Shown: positions 1-5,005 of the stretch, piece by piece
How the letters are laid out: each line of letters starts with the position of its first letter
How positions within the stretch are numbered: the first letter of the stretch is position 1
Source of the DNA: Candidatus Sordicultor aquaticus
GTDB lineage: Bacteria; Atribacterota; Atribacteria; Atribacterales; Caldatribacteriaceae
DNA length: 5,005 bases
Reading direction: 5' to 3'
Assembly (NCBI GenBank): GCA_018056825.1
Contig: JAGPEW010000082.1
Coordinates: forward strand, 1-5,005
Notes under the pieces: generated by a model
Database searches by the model: none
What the model saw: the letters and a program-made list of their open reading frames with translations, nothing else
What the model was told of the DNA's origin: nothing
Made by a program: the position numbers and the translations under genes

Positions 1-232
1 GAATATAAACAGTGATTCTTCCATTTACATGATTTACCACTGTTTCGGCCAACTTTTTTCTTTCCTCTAAAGTGAGAAGAGGGAATTCTCCAGTTGTCCC
101 ACATACGTATACACCATCTACTTTTGCATCCATTAAAAAATCTAGCAGAGTTTTCATTCCTTCATAATCAATGGAATAATCCTCATTAAATAAAGTAAGA
201 ATTGCCGGGTTAATTCCTTCTAAATGTTTCAT
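1..232 (-). CDS. DapA/NanA-family aldolase or synthase (partial, N-terminus only)
   Basis: This is the first 77 codons of a class I, Schiff-base-forming aldolase of the dihydrodipicolinate synthase / N-acetylneuraminate lyase superfamily. The left edge of the window cuts it. Residues 45-51 read GTTGEFP, the family's pyruvate carboxylate-binding signature, followed by PLLTLEER, which is typical of the segment after it. The start shows the usual first strand and helix (PAILTLFNEDYSID), with Leu where many members have Pro (TPF). Members are usually about 300 residues, so roughly 220 are missing, including the catalytic Tyr and Lys, and the exact activity cannot be assigned. Possibilities are lysine-pathway DapA, sialic acid lyase, or a 2-keto-3-deoxy sugar-acid aldolase; the sugar-transport context favours a catabolic member. 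The ATG at 230-232 follows GAGGAAG (237-243) at good spacing. The gene has its own promoter and a terminator separates it from the dehydrogenase gene. Confidence 0.9.
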   Translation of the reverse strand, partial: MKHLEGINPAILTLFNEDYSIDYEGMKTLLDFLMDAKVDGVYVCGTTGEFPLLTLEERKKLAETVVNHVNGRITVYI

Positions 233-236
233 TTTG

Positions 237-243
237 CTTCCTC
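237..243 (-). promoter_or_regulatory. Ribosome-binding site of the DapA-family gene
   Basis: GAGGAAG on the minus strand ends about 4 nt before the ATG, with its GAGGA core 6 nt from the start codon. It fixes the start of the aldolase gene. Confidence 0.75.
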
Positions 244-279
244 ACTTTCTGATTGATTTTTATAACTATCTATTCCACT

Positions 280-307
280 ACTATAAATATCCAGAATGAG
301 GTTTCAA
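280..307 (-). promoter_or_regulatory. Putative sigma70-type promoter for the DapA-family gene
   Basis: The minus strand has TTGAAA (302-307, 5 of 6 to the -35 consensus), a 16-nt spacer, then TATAGT (280-285, 5 of 6 to the -10 consensus). Transcription would begin near 273, giving a leader of about 40 nt that carries the ribosome-binding site. The promoter lies just downstream of a terminator, which fits an independent transcription unit for the aldolase gene. It is predicted from the sequence alone. Confidence 0.6.
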
Positions 308-312
308 AACCT
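299..312. promoter_or_regulatory. Palindrome overlapping the -35 box (possible operator)
   Basis: The plus strand reads AGGTTTCAAAACCT, a perfect inverted repeat with 6-bp arms and a 2-bp centre. It fully contains the putative -35 hexamer of the aldolase promoter, where a bound dimeric repressor would block RNA polymerase. It lacks the central CG common in LacI-family operators, so the regulator is not identified. Confidence 0.4.
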
Positions 313-332
313 GACCCAGGATACTTCTAACT

Positions 333-361
333 AAAAAATACAGCAAGATGCCGCTCTTGCT
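333..361 (-). terminator. Rho-independent terminator after the dehydrogenase gene
   Basis: On the minus strand AGCAAGA (355-361) and TCTTGCT (342-348) form a perfect 7-bp stem around a 6-nt GC-rich loop. A 3-nt GTA then precedes six T residues (333-338). It begins 39 nt after the dehydrogenase stop and lies upstream of the aldolase promoter, so it probably ends the transporter-dehydrogenase operon. The stem is short and the T-run is offset by 3 nt, so read-through is possible. Confidence 0.65.
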
Positions 362-400
362 TTGCCAAAAGCATGTACCAAGCAAAAAAGGATTATTTGC

Positions 401-1363
401 TCAATTTATCAAGTTGAGGGGTTTATCACCTTTAATAACCCTAACTACTTCTTCAGCTGCTTTTCTTCTGAGATCTTTCTCACTCTCTATTGAATACCAT
501 CCCACATGAGGAGTAATAAGAACATCTTTCCGCTTGATAAATCGGTCAACCCAGGGGTCTTGGAAATTGGGTGGCTCTCCCCAAAAAACGTCTGCTCCAT
601 AAAAAATAACCTTTTGAGAATTTAAAGCTTCTTCTAACGCCAATCGGTCGATGATATCTGCCCTACTGGTGTTTACCAAAATTACCTCCTTCGCTTGAGA
701 AAGAGAGTTCTTATCTATCATCCCTCTAGTGGTAGGGTTAAGAGGAGCATGAATAGAAACCAATTTGGCTTGAGAAAAAACATCCGGGAGTGATTCAACC
801 GATTGATATTTACTAGATTTATCCGGTAATTCTTTTATGTATGGGTCATAAAAGTATATTTTATTTATCAGACTTTCCATAAAAAATCCTAATTTTCGAG
901 CAATTCGCCCAAATCCAACTAAACCTAGATTTTGGCTGGATAAGCGATAAATAACTTCTGTATCTGGATTTTCGATCCAATTTCTACTTCTCACCTCTCC
1001 TCCAAAATAACAAGCTTTCCTCAAGCCCACCAAAAGTAAAGACAAAGCTTGAAGAGCAACTTCTTCTGTACTATAATCAGGCACGTTGGCTACATATTTA
1101 CCCAACCGGCGGGCTGCTCCTAAATCTATATTATCCACTCCTACTCCATATTTAACAATGATCGAGAGATCAGGCAAAGCTTTCATCACTCTCTCGGTAA
1201 TTTGGGCGTAGGACACCAAAAACCCTACTGCTCCTCTTCCTTTGTTAATCAGGTCTTCCTCTGTTTGACATAAACCATCTACTACTTCTACTCCCAGAGG
1301 TTCAAGTACTTTTTTTTCTTCTTCCAAAGAAGCATGTCTTCGATCAGTTACTAACACTTTCAT
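401..1363 (-). CDS. CtBP-like NAD-dependent D-2-hydroxyacid dehydrogenase
   Basis: A complete 320-residue cytoplasmic oxidoreductase that should interconvert a 2-hydroxy acid and a 2-keto acid using NAD(H). The split substrate-binding domain comprises about residues 1-98 and 290-320; the Rossmann domain lies between. Visible marks are KYGVGVDNID (71-80), the nucleotide-binding stretch GLVGFGRIA (147-155), an acidic residue at the end of the next strand (D173, favouring NAD over NADP), and the catalytic triad R234 (NTSRAD), E263 (GEPP) and H286 (TPHVGWYS). VANVPDYSTEEVA and TPHxGWYS resemble the CtBP-like branch rather than SerA or lactate dehydrogenase. The third glycine of the GxGxxG loop is Ala155, a substitution I recall in this branch. 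The ATG has AAGGAG (1371-1376) 7 nt upstream. The gene begins 19 nt after the permease stop, so it should be co-transcribed with the transporter and may process the imported compound. The substrate is unknown. Confidence 0.93.
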   Translation of the reverse strand: MKVLVTDRRHASLEEEKKVLEPLGVEVVDGLCQTEEDLINKGRGAVGFLVSYAQITERVMKALPDLSIIVKYGVGVDNIDLGAARRLGKYVANVPDYSTEEVALQALSLLLVGLRKACYFGGEVRSRNWIENPDTEVIYRLSSQNLGLVGFGRIARKLGFFMESLINKIYFYDPYIKELPDKSSKYQSVESLPDVFSQAKLVSIHAPLNPTTRGMIDKNSLSQAKEVILVNTSRADIIDRLALEEALNSQKVIFYGADVFWGEPPNFQDPWVDRFIKRKDVLITPHVGWYSIESEKDLRRKAAEEVVRVIKGDKPLNLIN

Positions 1364-1370
1364 TTCAATT

Positions 1371-1376
1371 CTCCTT
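1371..1376 (-). promoter_or_regulatory. Ribosome-binding site of the dehydrogenase gene
   Basis: AAGGAG stands 7 nt before the ATG, a near-ideal Shine-Dalgarno site inside the 19-nt gap after the permease gene. It indicates efficient independent initiation and confirms the start. Confidence 0.8.
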
Positions 1377-1382
1377 TCTATA

Positions 1383-2219
1383 TTACCCCTTAACTGCTCC
1401 TAAAGATAAACCGGAAACAATGTAACGAGAAGCTAAATTGTAAATAACTATTGCTGGTAGTGCAGCAATAACTGCTCCAGCCATAAGTGGTCCCCAAGGT
1501 ATAATATCCGCCACCAACATGTCAGAGAGAGCAAGAGTAATGGTTTTTTGAGCTTTTGTATTAATCATAACTAAAGTATAGATATACTCTGACCAACAAA
1601 GAGTAAAAGAAAAGATAAAAGTAGAGATGATAGAGGGAAGGCTAATGGGTAATATCATTCGAAAAAGAGCCTGGACCCGAGAAGCTCCGTCCACCCAAGC
1701 AGCTTCTTCCACTTCAAAAGGAAAGCTTTGAAAATAGGTGATTAAAATCCAAGTAGCATAGGGAATAGTGATGGTAGGGTAAGTTAAAAATAACCCCCAG
1801 ATACTATTACCTAAACCTAACCGATAGACCAAAATGTAAACTGGGATGAATAGAATAGTTCGTGGGATCAAATAGGAAAACAAAATCAAATGAGGAACTA
1901 TCCGCCTTCCTTTAAACTTTAACCGGACCACACAGTAAGCAGAAAAAATAGCTACCAAAATAGAGAGAACTGATACTGCAAGGGAAACTTTAATGCTGTT
2001 TTCCAAAGCTACCCCGTAATTATACCGGGTAAATATTTCTAGATAGTTTTTCCATTCAAATCTACCAGGCCAGAGTTTAGGAGTTAAAAGATAGATTTCT
2101 CCAAAAGGTTTGAAAGAGGTAACAAACATCCAATATATAGGGAAAAGGGCAAACAAAAGTAGAATAGCCATCAGCAGATACCAAAAAAATAACCGACCAG
2201 TTCTTTTTTTTCTGCTCAT
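1383..2219 (-). CDS. CUT1-family ABC sugar transporter permease, MalG/UgpE type
   Basis: A complete 278-residue inner-membrane permease, the second of the pair forming the channel of a binding-protein-dependent sugar importer. Six hydrophobic segments are visible at about 11-32, 75-97, 109-131, 138-161, 190-210 and 241-263, the usual MalG-type layout and length. The EAA loop that docks on the ATPase is at 172-191, with EAAWVDGAS followed at the proper distance by ILP. The N-terminus (positive residues, then FPIYWMFVTSFKP) is typical of the family. The start codon overlaps the upstream permease stop in an ATGA, indicating translational coupling; GAAGG (2226-2230), 6 nt from the ATG, serves as ribosome-binding site. 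The substrate is not readable from the permease sequence. The closest named relatives by type are MalG, UgpE and LacG, but no symbol can be given. Confidence 0.94.
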   Translation of the reverse strand: MSRKKRTGRLFFWYLLMAILLLFALFPIYWMFVTSFKPFGEIYLLTPKLWPGRFEWKNYLEIFTRYNYGVALENSIKVSLAVSVLSILVAIFSAYCVVRLKFKGRRIVPHLILFSYLIPRTILFIPVYILVYRLGLGNSIWGLFLTYPTITIPYATWILITYFQSFPFEVEEAAWVDGASRVQALFRMILPISLPSIISTFIFSFTLCWSEYIYTLVMINTKAQKTITLALSDMLVADIIPWGPLMAGAVIAALPAIVIYNLASRYIVSGLSLGAVKG

Positions 2220-3106
2220 TTTCCGCCTTCTTCCCGGAAAATAAAACGTAAGGTCAAAATCATAAGGAGTAAGGAAAAAGGAACCATAAAAAGAGATATA
2301 GCCACTCCTTTAGATAAATCTAAGTTTCTAAAAGCAGTAAGGTAACTAAAAGTAGAGAAAACATGAGTAGAGTTAGCTGGGCCTCCTCGAGTCATAATCC
2401 AAATTACTTCGAAATCAGCCAAAGTCCAGATGGTAGAAACTAAAGTTACCAAAGCTACTACATTTTGAATAGACGGAAGGGTAATATGACGAAAGCTTTG
2501 CCAGCTGGAGGCCCCATCGATTAAAGCTGCTTCATAGAGATAATCAGGGATAGCTTGAAGAGCACTCAATATACTGATACCAAAGAAAGGAGCTCCTCTC
2601 CACACATTGACCAGAATTACTGAAAATCGAGCTAAAGTAGGGTCTGCCAACCAACCTAAAGGACGATCAATTAAGCTTAACTGTAATAAGCCATAATTAA
2701 CAATACCCCCCACATCACCCAACATCCATCTCCAGGCTAAAACTGAAGTCAAAGTAGGAAGTGCCCAGGGGAGAAACAACAAAGCTCGGTAGAGGTTTCT
2801 TCCCTTCAGGGGTTGGTTGAGAGCAAGAGCCATAATCATCCCCCAAAACAATTTAAGAACAATAGTAGACCCAACATAAATTAGAGTAAAACCCATTATT
2901 TCCCAAAAAGAGGAAGAAGAAAAAAGCTCTAAATAATTTCTAAAACCAACAAATCGCCCCTCGGTTCCTATTCGCTGGTTAGTTAGGGAAATGTAAACCG
3001 ACCAAAGAAGAGGATAGCCCTGTACCAGAAAAAGATAGACCAAGGTTGTAAAAAGAATAATTAAGAAGACATCTCTTTCCTTAGAATGAGATTTTGGGAA
3101 TATCAT
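2216..3106 (-). CDS. CUT1-family ABC sugar transporter permease, MalF/UgpA type
   Basis: A complete 296-residue inner-membrane permease, partner of the following MalG-type gene. Hydrophobic segments lie at about 13-34, 70-93, 105-125, 160-181, 213-235 and 266-288. It lacks the additional N-terminal segments and large periplasmic loop of enterobacterial MalF, so it has the short six-helix UgpA/LacF form. The EAA loop is at 192-211 (EAALIDGAS, then ITLP at the proper distance). The late motif TRGGPANST (239-247) followed by YLTAF is a hallmark of MalF-type subunits. An in-frame stop 12 nt upstream leaves this ATG as the only reasonable start, yet no Shine-Dalgarno sequence precedes it; the space is taken by a strong hairpin. 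Its stop overlaps the next start (ATGA). Substrate unknown. Confidence 0.94.
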   Translation of the reverse strand: MIFPKSHSKERDVFLIILFTTLVYLFLVQGYPLLWSVYISLTNQRIGTEGRFVGFRNYLELFSSSSFWEIMGFTLIYVGSTIVLKLFWGMIMALALNQPLKGRNLYRALLFLPWALPTLTSVLAWRWMLGDVGGIVNYGLLQLSLIDRPLGWLADPTLARFSVILVNVWRGAPFFGISILSALQAIPDYLYEAALIDGASSWQSFRHITLPSIQNVVALVTLVSTIWTLADFEVIWIMTRGGPANSTHVFSTFSYLTAFRNLDLSKGVAISLFMVPFSLLLMILTLRFIFREEGGK

Positions 3107-3120
3107 CGGCTTAAATTAGT

Positions 3121-3162
3121 GGAGAGCGAGAGGTAGAAAGAATGCACCACCTCTCGCTCTCT
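3121..3162 (-). repeat. Strong intergenic hairpin between binding-protein and permease genes
   Basis: An inverted repeat pairs 3121-3134 with 3149-3162: 13 Watson-Crick pairs plus one terminal G-U, around a 14-nt loop. With a 2-nt AG bulge the transcript's 5' arm can also slip to pair its GGAG. The stem is purine-rich on one arm and much more GC-rich than its surroundings. It starts 11 nt after the binding-protein stop and ends 14 nt before the permease ATG. No T-run follows, so it is not a standard terminator. By analogy with the malE-malF spacer of enterobacteria, it may shield the upstream mRNA from 3' decay and lower permease output relative to the binding protein. That role is inference. 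Confidence 0.75.
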
Positions 3163-3173
3163 CCTCAAAAGAG

Positions 3174-4457
3174 TTATTTATGCTTGGCCAGAATATTGGA
3201 TACTTCTTGCTCAAAAGAGGCAATTGCTTCTTCGGCCGATTTTCCGTTAACGATTATATCTTCAAACATGGTATTAATTAACCTAAGATTATATACTTCT
3301 CCGGCAGCTGGGGTATAAGGACCTCGATAGCCCAAATATTCAAAAGTCTTCATGCTATCCATAAAAGCTTTATGATTAGGTTCCTGCCAAATAGGGTCAT
3401 TAGCTAATTCTTCATAAACTGGTAAAGCCAGAGGAGCACTAACATTAATCCATTGTCGATACCACTCAGGATCCATCAAGAAAATCAACAAATCCTCAGC
3501 TAACTCTGGATTTGGAGCATTTTCAAAAATCCCTAAATTATTGGAGATTCCAGCAGTAAATCGACCCACTTGGCCCTGAGGAAGTACTACCACTCCAGTT
3601 CGTTCCAGCAAATCGGGGTGATCCTTTCTCAGAGCCGCAATTATACTCCCAGTATTAGCCACCATAGCTGACTGTCCACTAATATAGGAAGTGTTATTAC
3701 CTCCATCATCCCATCCTACAGCTCCAGGAGGAGTAATTTTATCTTCCATAAAGAGGCGAGTTATAAATTGCACTGCTTCACGGGTCTCGGGAGAATTAAT
3801 AACTACACTTTTTCCATCTTCTCCAAAAATGGCTCCACCAAAAGCCCAAATAATGGATCGGGAAAGCCACTCAGCATCAGAATTGCCTGCCCCATAACCA
3901 ATACCAGCTCCATATAAGCCTTGTTTGGGGTTAGTTAACTTTATAGCTGTCTCCCGAAATTCTTCCCAGGTATCTGGAGGATTAGCTATACCAGCTCCCT
4001 CAAAAAGATCTTTTCGATAATAAAGGGCTGTTCCTTCTCCCCAAAAAGGAACACCATAAATTTTATCGTCAAAGGTAACTGCTTTTTTAGAACTAGGAAA
4101 TATACTGCCATAATTATCCTCTATCTTCTTTATCACCGGAGTTAAATCTCTCATTAATCCTGAAGCATAAAATTGCCCAATCTCTTGATATCCAAAAAAG
4201 CTCAAGTCTGGCAAGTTACCTGATTCAATACTGGCTGTCCATTTAGGAAAGAAATCTTCATAGGCAATAAGCTCTACATCAACATCTATATTGTGGAGAG
4301 CGGCAAATTCTTTGACTCTTTCTTCAAACATAGTATTTTGAGCTTCTACAAATCCCTTTTTCATCCACACAGTTAGGGTAGAAGCACTCCCTATCTGGCA
4401 TATAAAAGCAGAAACAAGAAAAACAAACATTACTAAAAATGCTTTTTTACTTTTCAT
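3174..4457 (-). CDS. Extracellular solute-binding protein, family 1 (MalE/UgpB type)
   Basis: A 427-residue sugar-binding protein that captures ligand outside the inner membrane and delivers it to the two permeases. Residues 1-26 form a signal peptide: MKSKK, a hydrophobic core, then SAS before mature TLTVW. The Cys at 20 sits in AFIC, not a lipobox, so a free periplasmic protein is expected. Family marks are LTVW at the mature N-terminus, LPDL (about 82-85), DKIYGVPFW (131-139), YYRKDLFEGAGI (146-157) and TWEEF (163-167). The rest fits the two-lobed fold, with a helical C-terminus. I chose the ATG at 4455-4457 because AGGGGG lies 9 nt upstream and the signal peptide starts there. The frame stays open to an ATG at 4544, adding 29 residues, and that ATG has its own GGAAGG, so the longer form is not excluded. 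It is first of the transporter genes, followed by a hairpin. Ligand unknown. Confidence 0.93.
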   Translation of the reverse strand: MKSKKAFLVMFVFLVSAFICQIGSASTLTVWMKKGFVEAQNTMFEERVKEFAALHNIDVDVELIAYEDFFPKWTASIESGNLPDLSFFGYQEIGQFYASGLMRDLTPVIKKIEDNYGSIFPSSKKAVTFDDKIYGVPFWGEGTALYYRKDLFEGAGIANPPDTWEEFRETAIKLTNPKQGLYGAGIGYGAGNSDAEWLSRSIIWAFGGAIFGEDGKSVVINSPETREAVQFITRLFMEDKITPPGAVGWDDGGNNTSYISGQSAMVANTGSIIAALRKDHPDLLERTGVVVLPQGQVGRFTAGISNNLGIFENAPNPELAEDLLIFLMDPEWYRQWINVSAPLALPVYEELANDPIWQEPNHKAFMDSMKTFEYLGYRGPYTPAAGEVYNLRLINTMFEDIIVNGKSAEEAIASFEQEVSNILAKHK

Positions 4458-4466
4458 GTTCTTTTT

Positions 4467-4472
4467 CCCCCT
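4467..4472 (-). promoter_or_regulatory. Ribosome-binding site that decides the binding-protein start
   Basis: AGGGGG, preceded by AA, lies 9 nt before the ATG at 4455-4457. It supports initiation directly at the signal peptide rather than at the in-frame ATG 87 nt upstream. Confidence 0.7.
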
Positions 4473-4477
4473 TTCTC

Positions 4478-4495
4478 GGCATAAAAGTTTATGCC
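4478..4495. promoter_or_regulatory. 18-bp palindrome upstream of the binding-protein gene
   Basis: The plus strand reads GGCATAAAAGTTTATGCC, a perfect inverted repeat with 8-bp arms and a 2-bp centre, ending 5 nt before the ribosome-binding site. It covers the start point expected from the putative promoter at 4498-4526, a classic place for a repressor operator, and the neighbouring LacI-family gene is an obvious candidate regulator. As RNA it could also form a small hairpin protecting the mRNA 5' end. It lacks the central CG of many LacI-family sites. Confidence 0.5.
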
Positions 4496-4497
4496 CA

Positions 4498-4526
4498 ATT
4501 TTATTTATCACACTTTCACTTAATAA
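4498..4526 (-). promoter_or_regulatory. Weak promoter candidate for the transporter operon
   Basis: The minus strand has TTATTA (4521-4526, only 3 of 6 to the -35 consensus), a 17-nt spacer and TAAAAT (4498-4503, 5 of 6 to the -10 consensus). An alternative is TTGGTT with GATAAA and an extended TG, 16 nt apart in the same stretch. Either would start transcription close to or inside the 18-bp palindrome. The region is AT-rich, so chance matches are likely. Confidence 0.3.
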
Positions 4527-4604
4527 ACCAAGCTTATGGCTCATTATCTGCCTTCCCAGGTTTTTTTATATCCCTAGAAATTTTTAAAGCTACTGGTGCT
4601 TACC

Positions 4605-5005
4605 TCAAGAGTACTTTGTAATCTTCCTACTTGACTCTCTTACAATAAGCTTTGGCTTTAGCACTACCACCTCCTTCTTAATACTTGTAGGTTTGTTCAG
4701 CCTATAAAGAAGCAACTGAGCAGCAGTAGAACCAATAGTATATATTGGCTGAGAAATAGTTGTTAATGGAGGATTCATAAGAGGAGCCCACTCCAAATCG
4801 TCAAAGCCAACAATGCCTATCTCTTCGGGAATCTTAATCTTAAGTTCTTTTAATGCTAGAAGTGCCCCTGTCGTCATTACATTGTTGACTATAAAAATAG
4901 CGTCTGGATGAACTCTTTCCAATAGTCTTTTAGCTGCCCTATATCCACCTTCCTGCGTATACCCTCCATTCTCTACTAAGTTCTCATCAAACTCTATCCC
5001 TGCAT
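4605..5005 (-). CDS. LacI-family transcriptional regulator (partial, C-terminal effector domain)
   Basis: The last 132 codons of a LacI/GalR-family regulator, open to the right window edge. A TTG at 4920-4922 could be mistaken for a start, but the frame upstream of it encodes typical family sequence (FDENLVENGGYTQEGGYRAAKRLL). From the first complete codon in the window, marks are DAIFIVNNVMTTGALLALK (34-52), IPEEIGIVGFDD (58-69) with the sugar-contacting Asp region, and NPPLTTISQP (77-86). The N-terminal helix-turn-helix and the first part of the periplasmic-binding-protein-like domain, about 200 residues, lie outside. The usual ND of the DAIFxxND motif is NN here. It is on the same strand as the transporter genes, 147 nt upstream, so it probably regulates them in response to the imported sugar or a metabolite. 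The effector is unknown. No convincing terminator follows, so read-through into the transporter genes is possible. Confidence 0.92.
   Translation of the reverse strand, partial: AGIEFDENLVENGGYTQEGGYRAAKRLLERVHPDAIFIVNNVMTTGALLALKELKIKIPEEIGIVGFDDLEWAPLMNPPLTTISQPIYTIGSTAAQLLLYRLNKPTSIKKEVVVLKPKLIVRESSRKITKYS

Noticed and set aside
233..400. Riboswitch or small RNA in the dehydrogenase-aldolase gap
   Set aside because: The gap is accounted for by a terminator, a promoter and a leader of about 40 nt, which is too short for a known riboswitch class. I see no known aptamer motif.
3121..3162. Intergenic hairpin as a Rho-independent terminator
   Set aside because: No T-run follows the stem on the minus strand, and the sequence goes directly into the permease start. 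On the plus strand it is followed by CTCAAAAGAG rather than T residues. A processing or stability role fits better.
3691..3897. Open frame of 68 codons on the plus strand
   Set aside because: It lies wholly inside the binding-protein gene on the opposite strand, its product resembles no family I know, and no ribosome-binding context makes it a better choice. It is a shadow frame.
4439..4621. Open frame of 60 codons on the plus strand across the LacI to binding-protein gap
   Set aside because: It runs antisense through the signal peptide region and the regulatory gap, and its product is low-complexity and hydrophobic without recognisable features.
4605..4922. A short stand-alone LacI-like protein starting at TTG 4920-4922
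   Set aside because: The same frame continues without a stop to the window edge and encodes conserved LacI-family sequence upstream of the TTG, so this is only the visible tail of a full-length gene.
1..5005. CRISPR array, tRNA, rRNA, transposase or other mobile element
   Set aside because: No regularly spaced direct repeats, no tRNA cloverleaf or conserved rRNA stretch, and no transposase or integrase coding sequence were seen on either strand.

Overview
The window is AT-rich bacterial DNA in which every supported gene lies on the minus strand, so transcription runs from high to low coordinates. It looks like an accessory carbohydrate-uptake and catabolism locus. Strong Shine-Dalgarno sites, frequent ATA/AGA/TTA codons and a binding protein with a cleavable signal peptide but no lipobox suggest an anaerobic diderm of the Thermotogota/Atribacterota sort. 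That is inference; no taxonomic marker is present.

Layout in transcription order: (1) the C-terminal ligand-binding part of a LacI-family repressor, cut by the right edge (5005 to 4605). (2) A 147-nt gap with a weak promoter candidate and an 18-bp inverted repeat just upstream of the next ribosome-binding site. (3) A family 1 extracellular solute-binding protein (4457 to 3174). (4) A strong GC-rich intergenic hairpin (3162 to 3121). (5) Two CUT1-type ABC permease genes that overlap by 4 nt (3106 to 2216 and 2219 to 1383). (6) 19 nt later, a CtBP-like NAD-dependent D-2-hydroxyacid dehydrogenase (1363 to 401). (7) A Rho-independent terminator (361 to 333) and a good sigma70-type promoter whose -35 box lies inside a palindrome. 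(8) The N-terminal quarter of a DapA/NanA-family aldolase, cut by the left edge (232 to 1).

The likely logic is that the binding protein captures a sugar or sugar derivative, the two permeases import it, and the dehydrogenase and aldolase handle 2-hydroxy/2-keto acid intermediates, with the LacI-type protein controlling expression. No ABC ATPase is present, so the transporter must use one encoded elsewhere, as many CUT1 systems do. The substrate cannot be read from the sequence.

I see no sign of a novel defence, mobile or RNA-guided system. The points most worth a second look are regulatory: the hairpin between binding-protein and permease genes together with the missing ribosome-binding site of the first permease, and the two palindromes at putative promoters.
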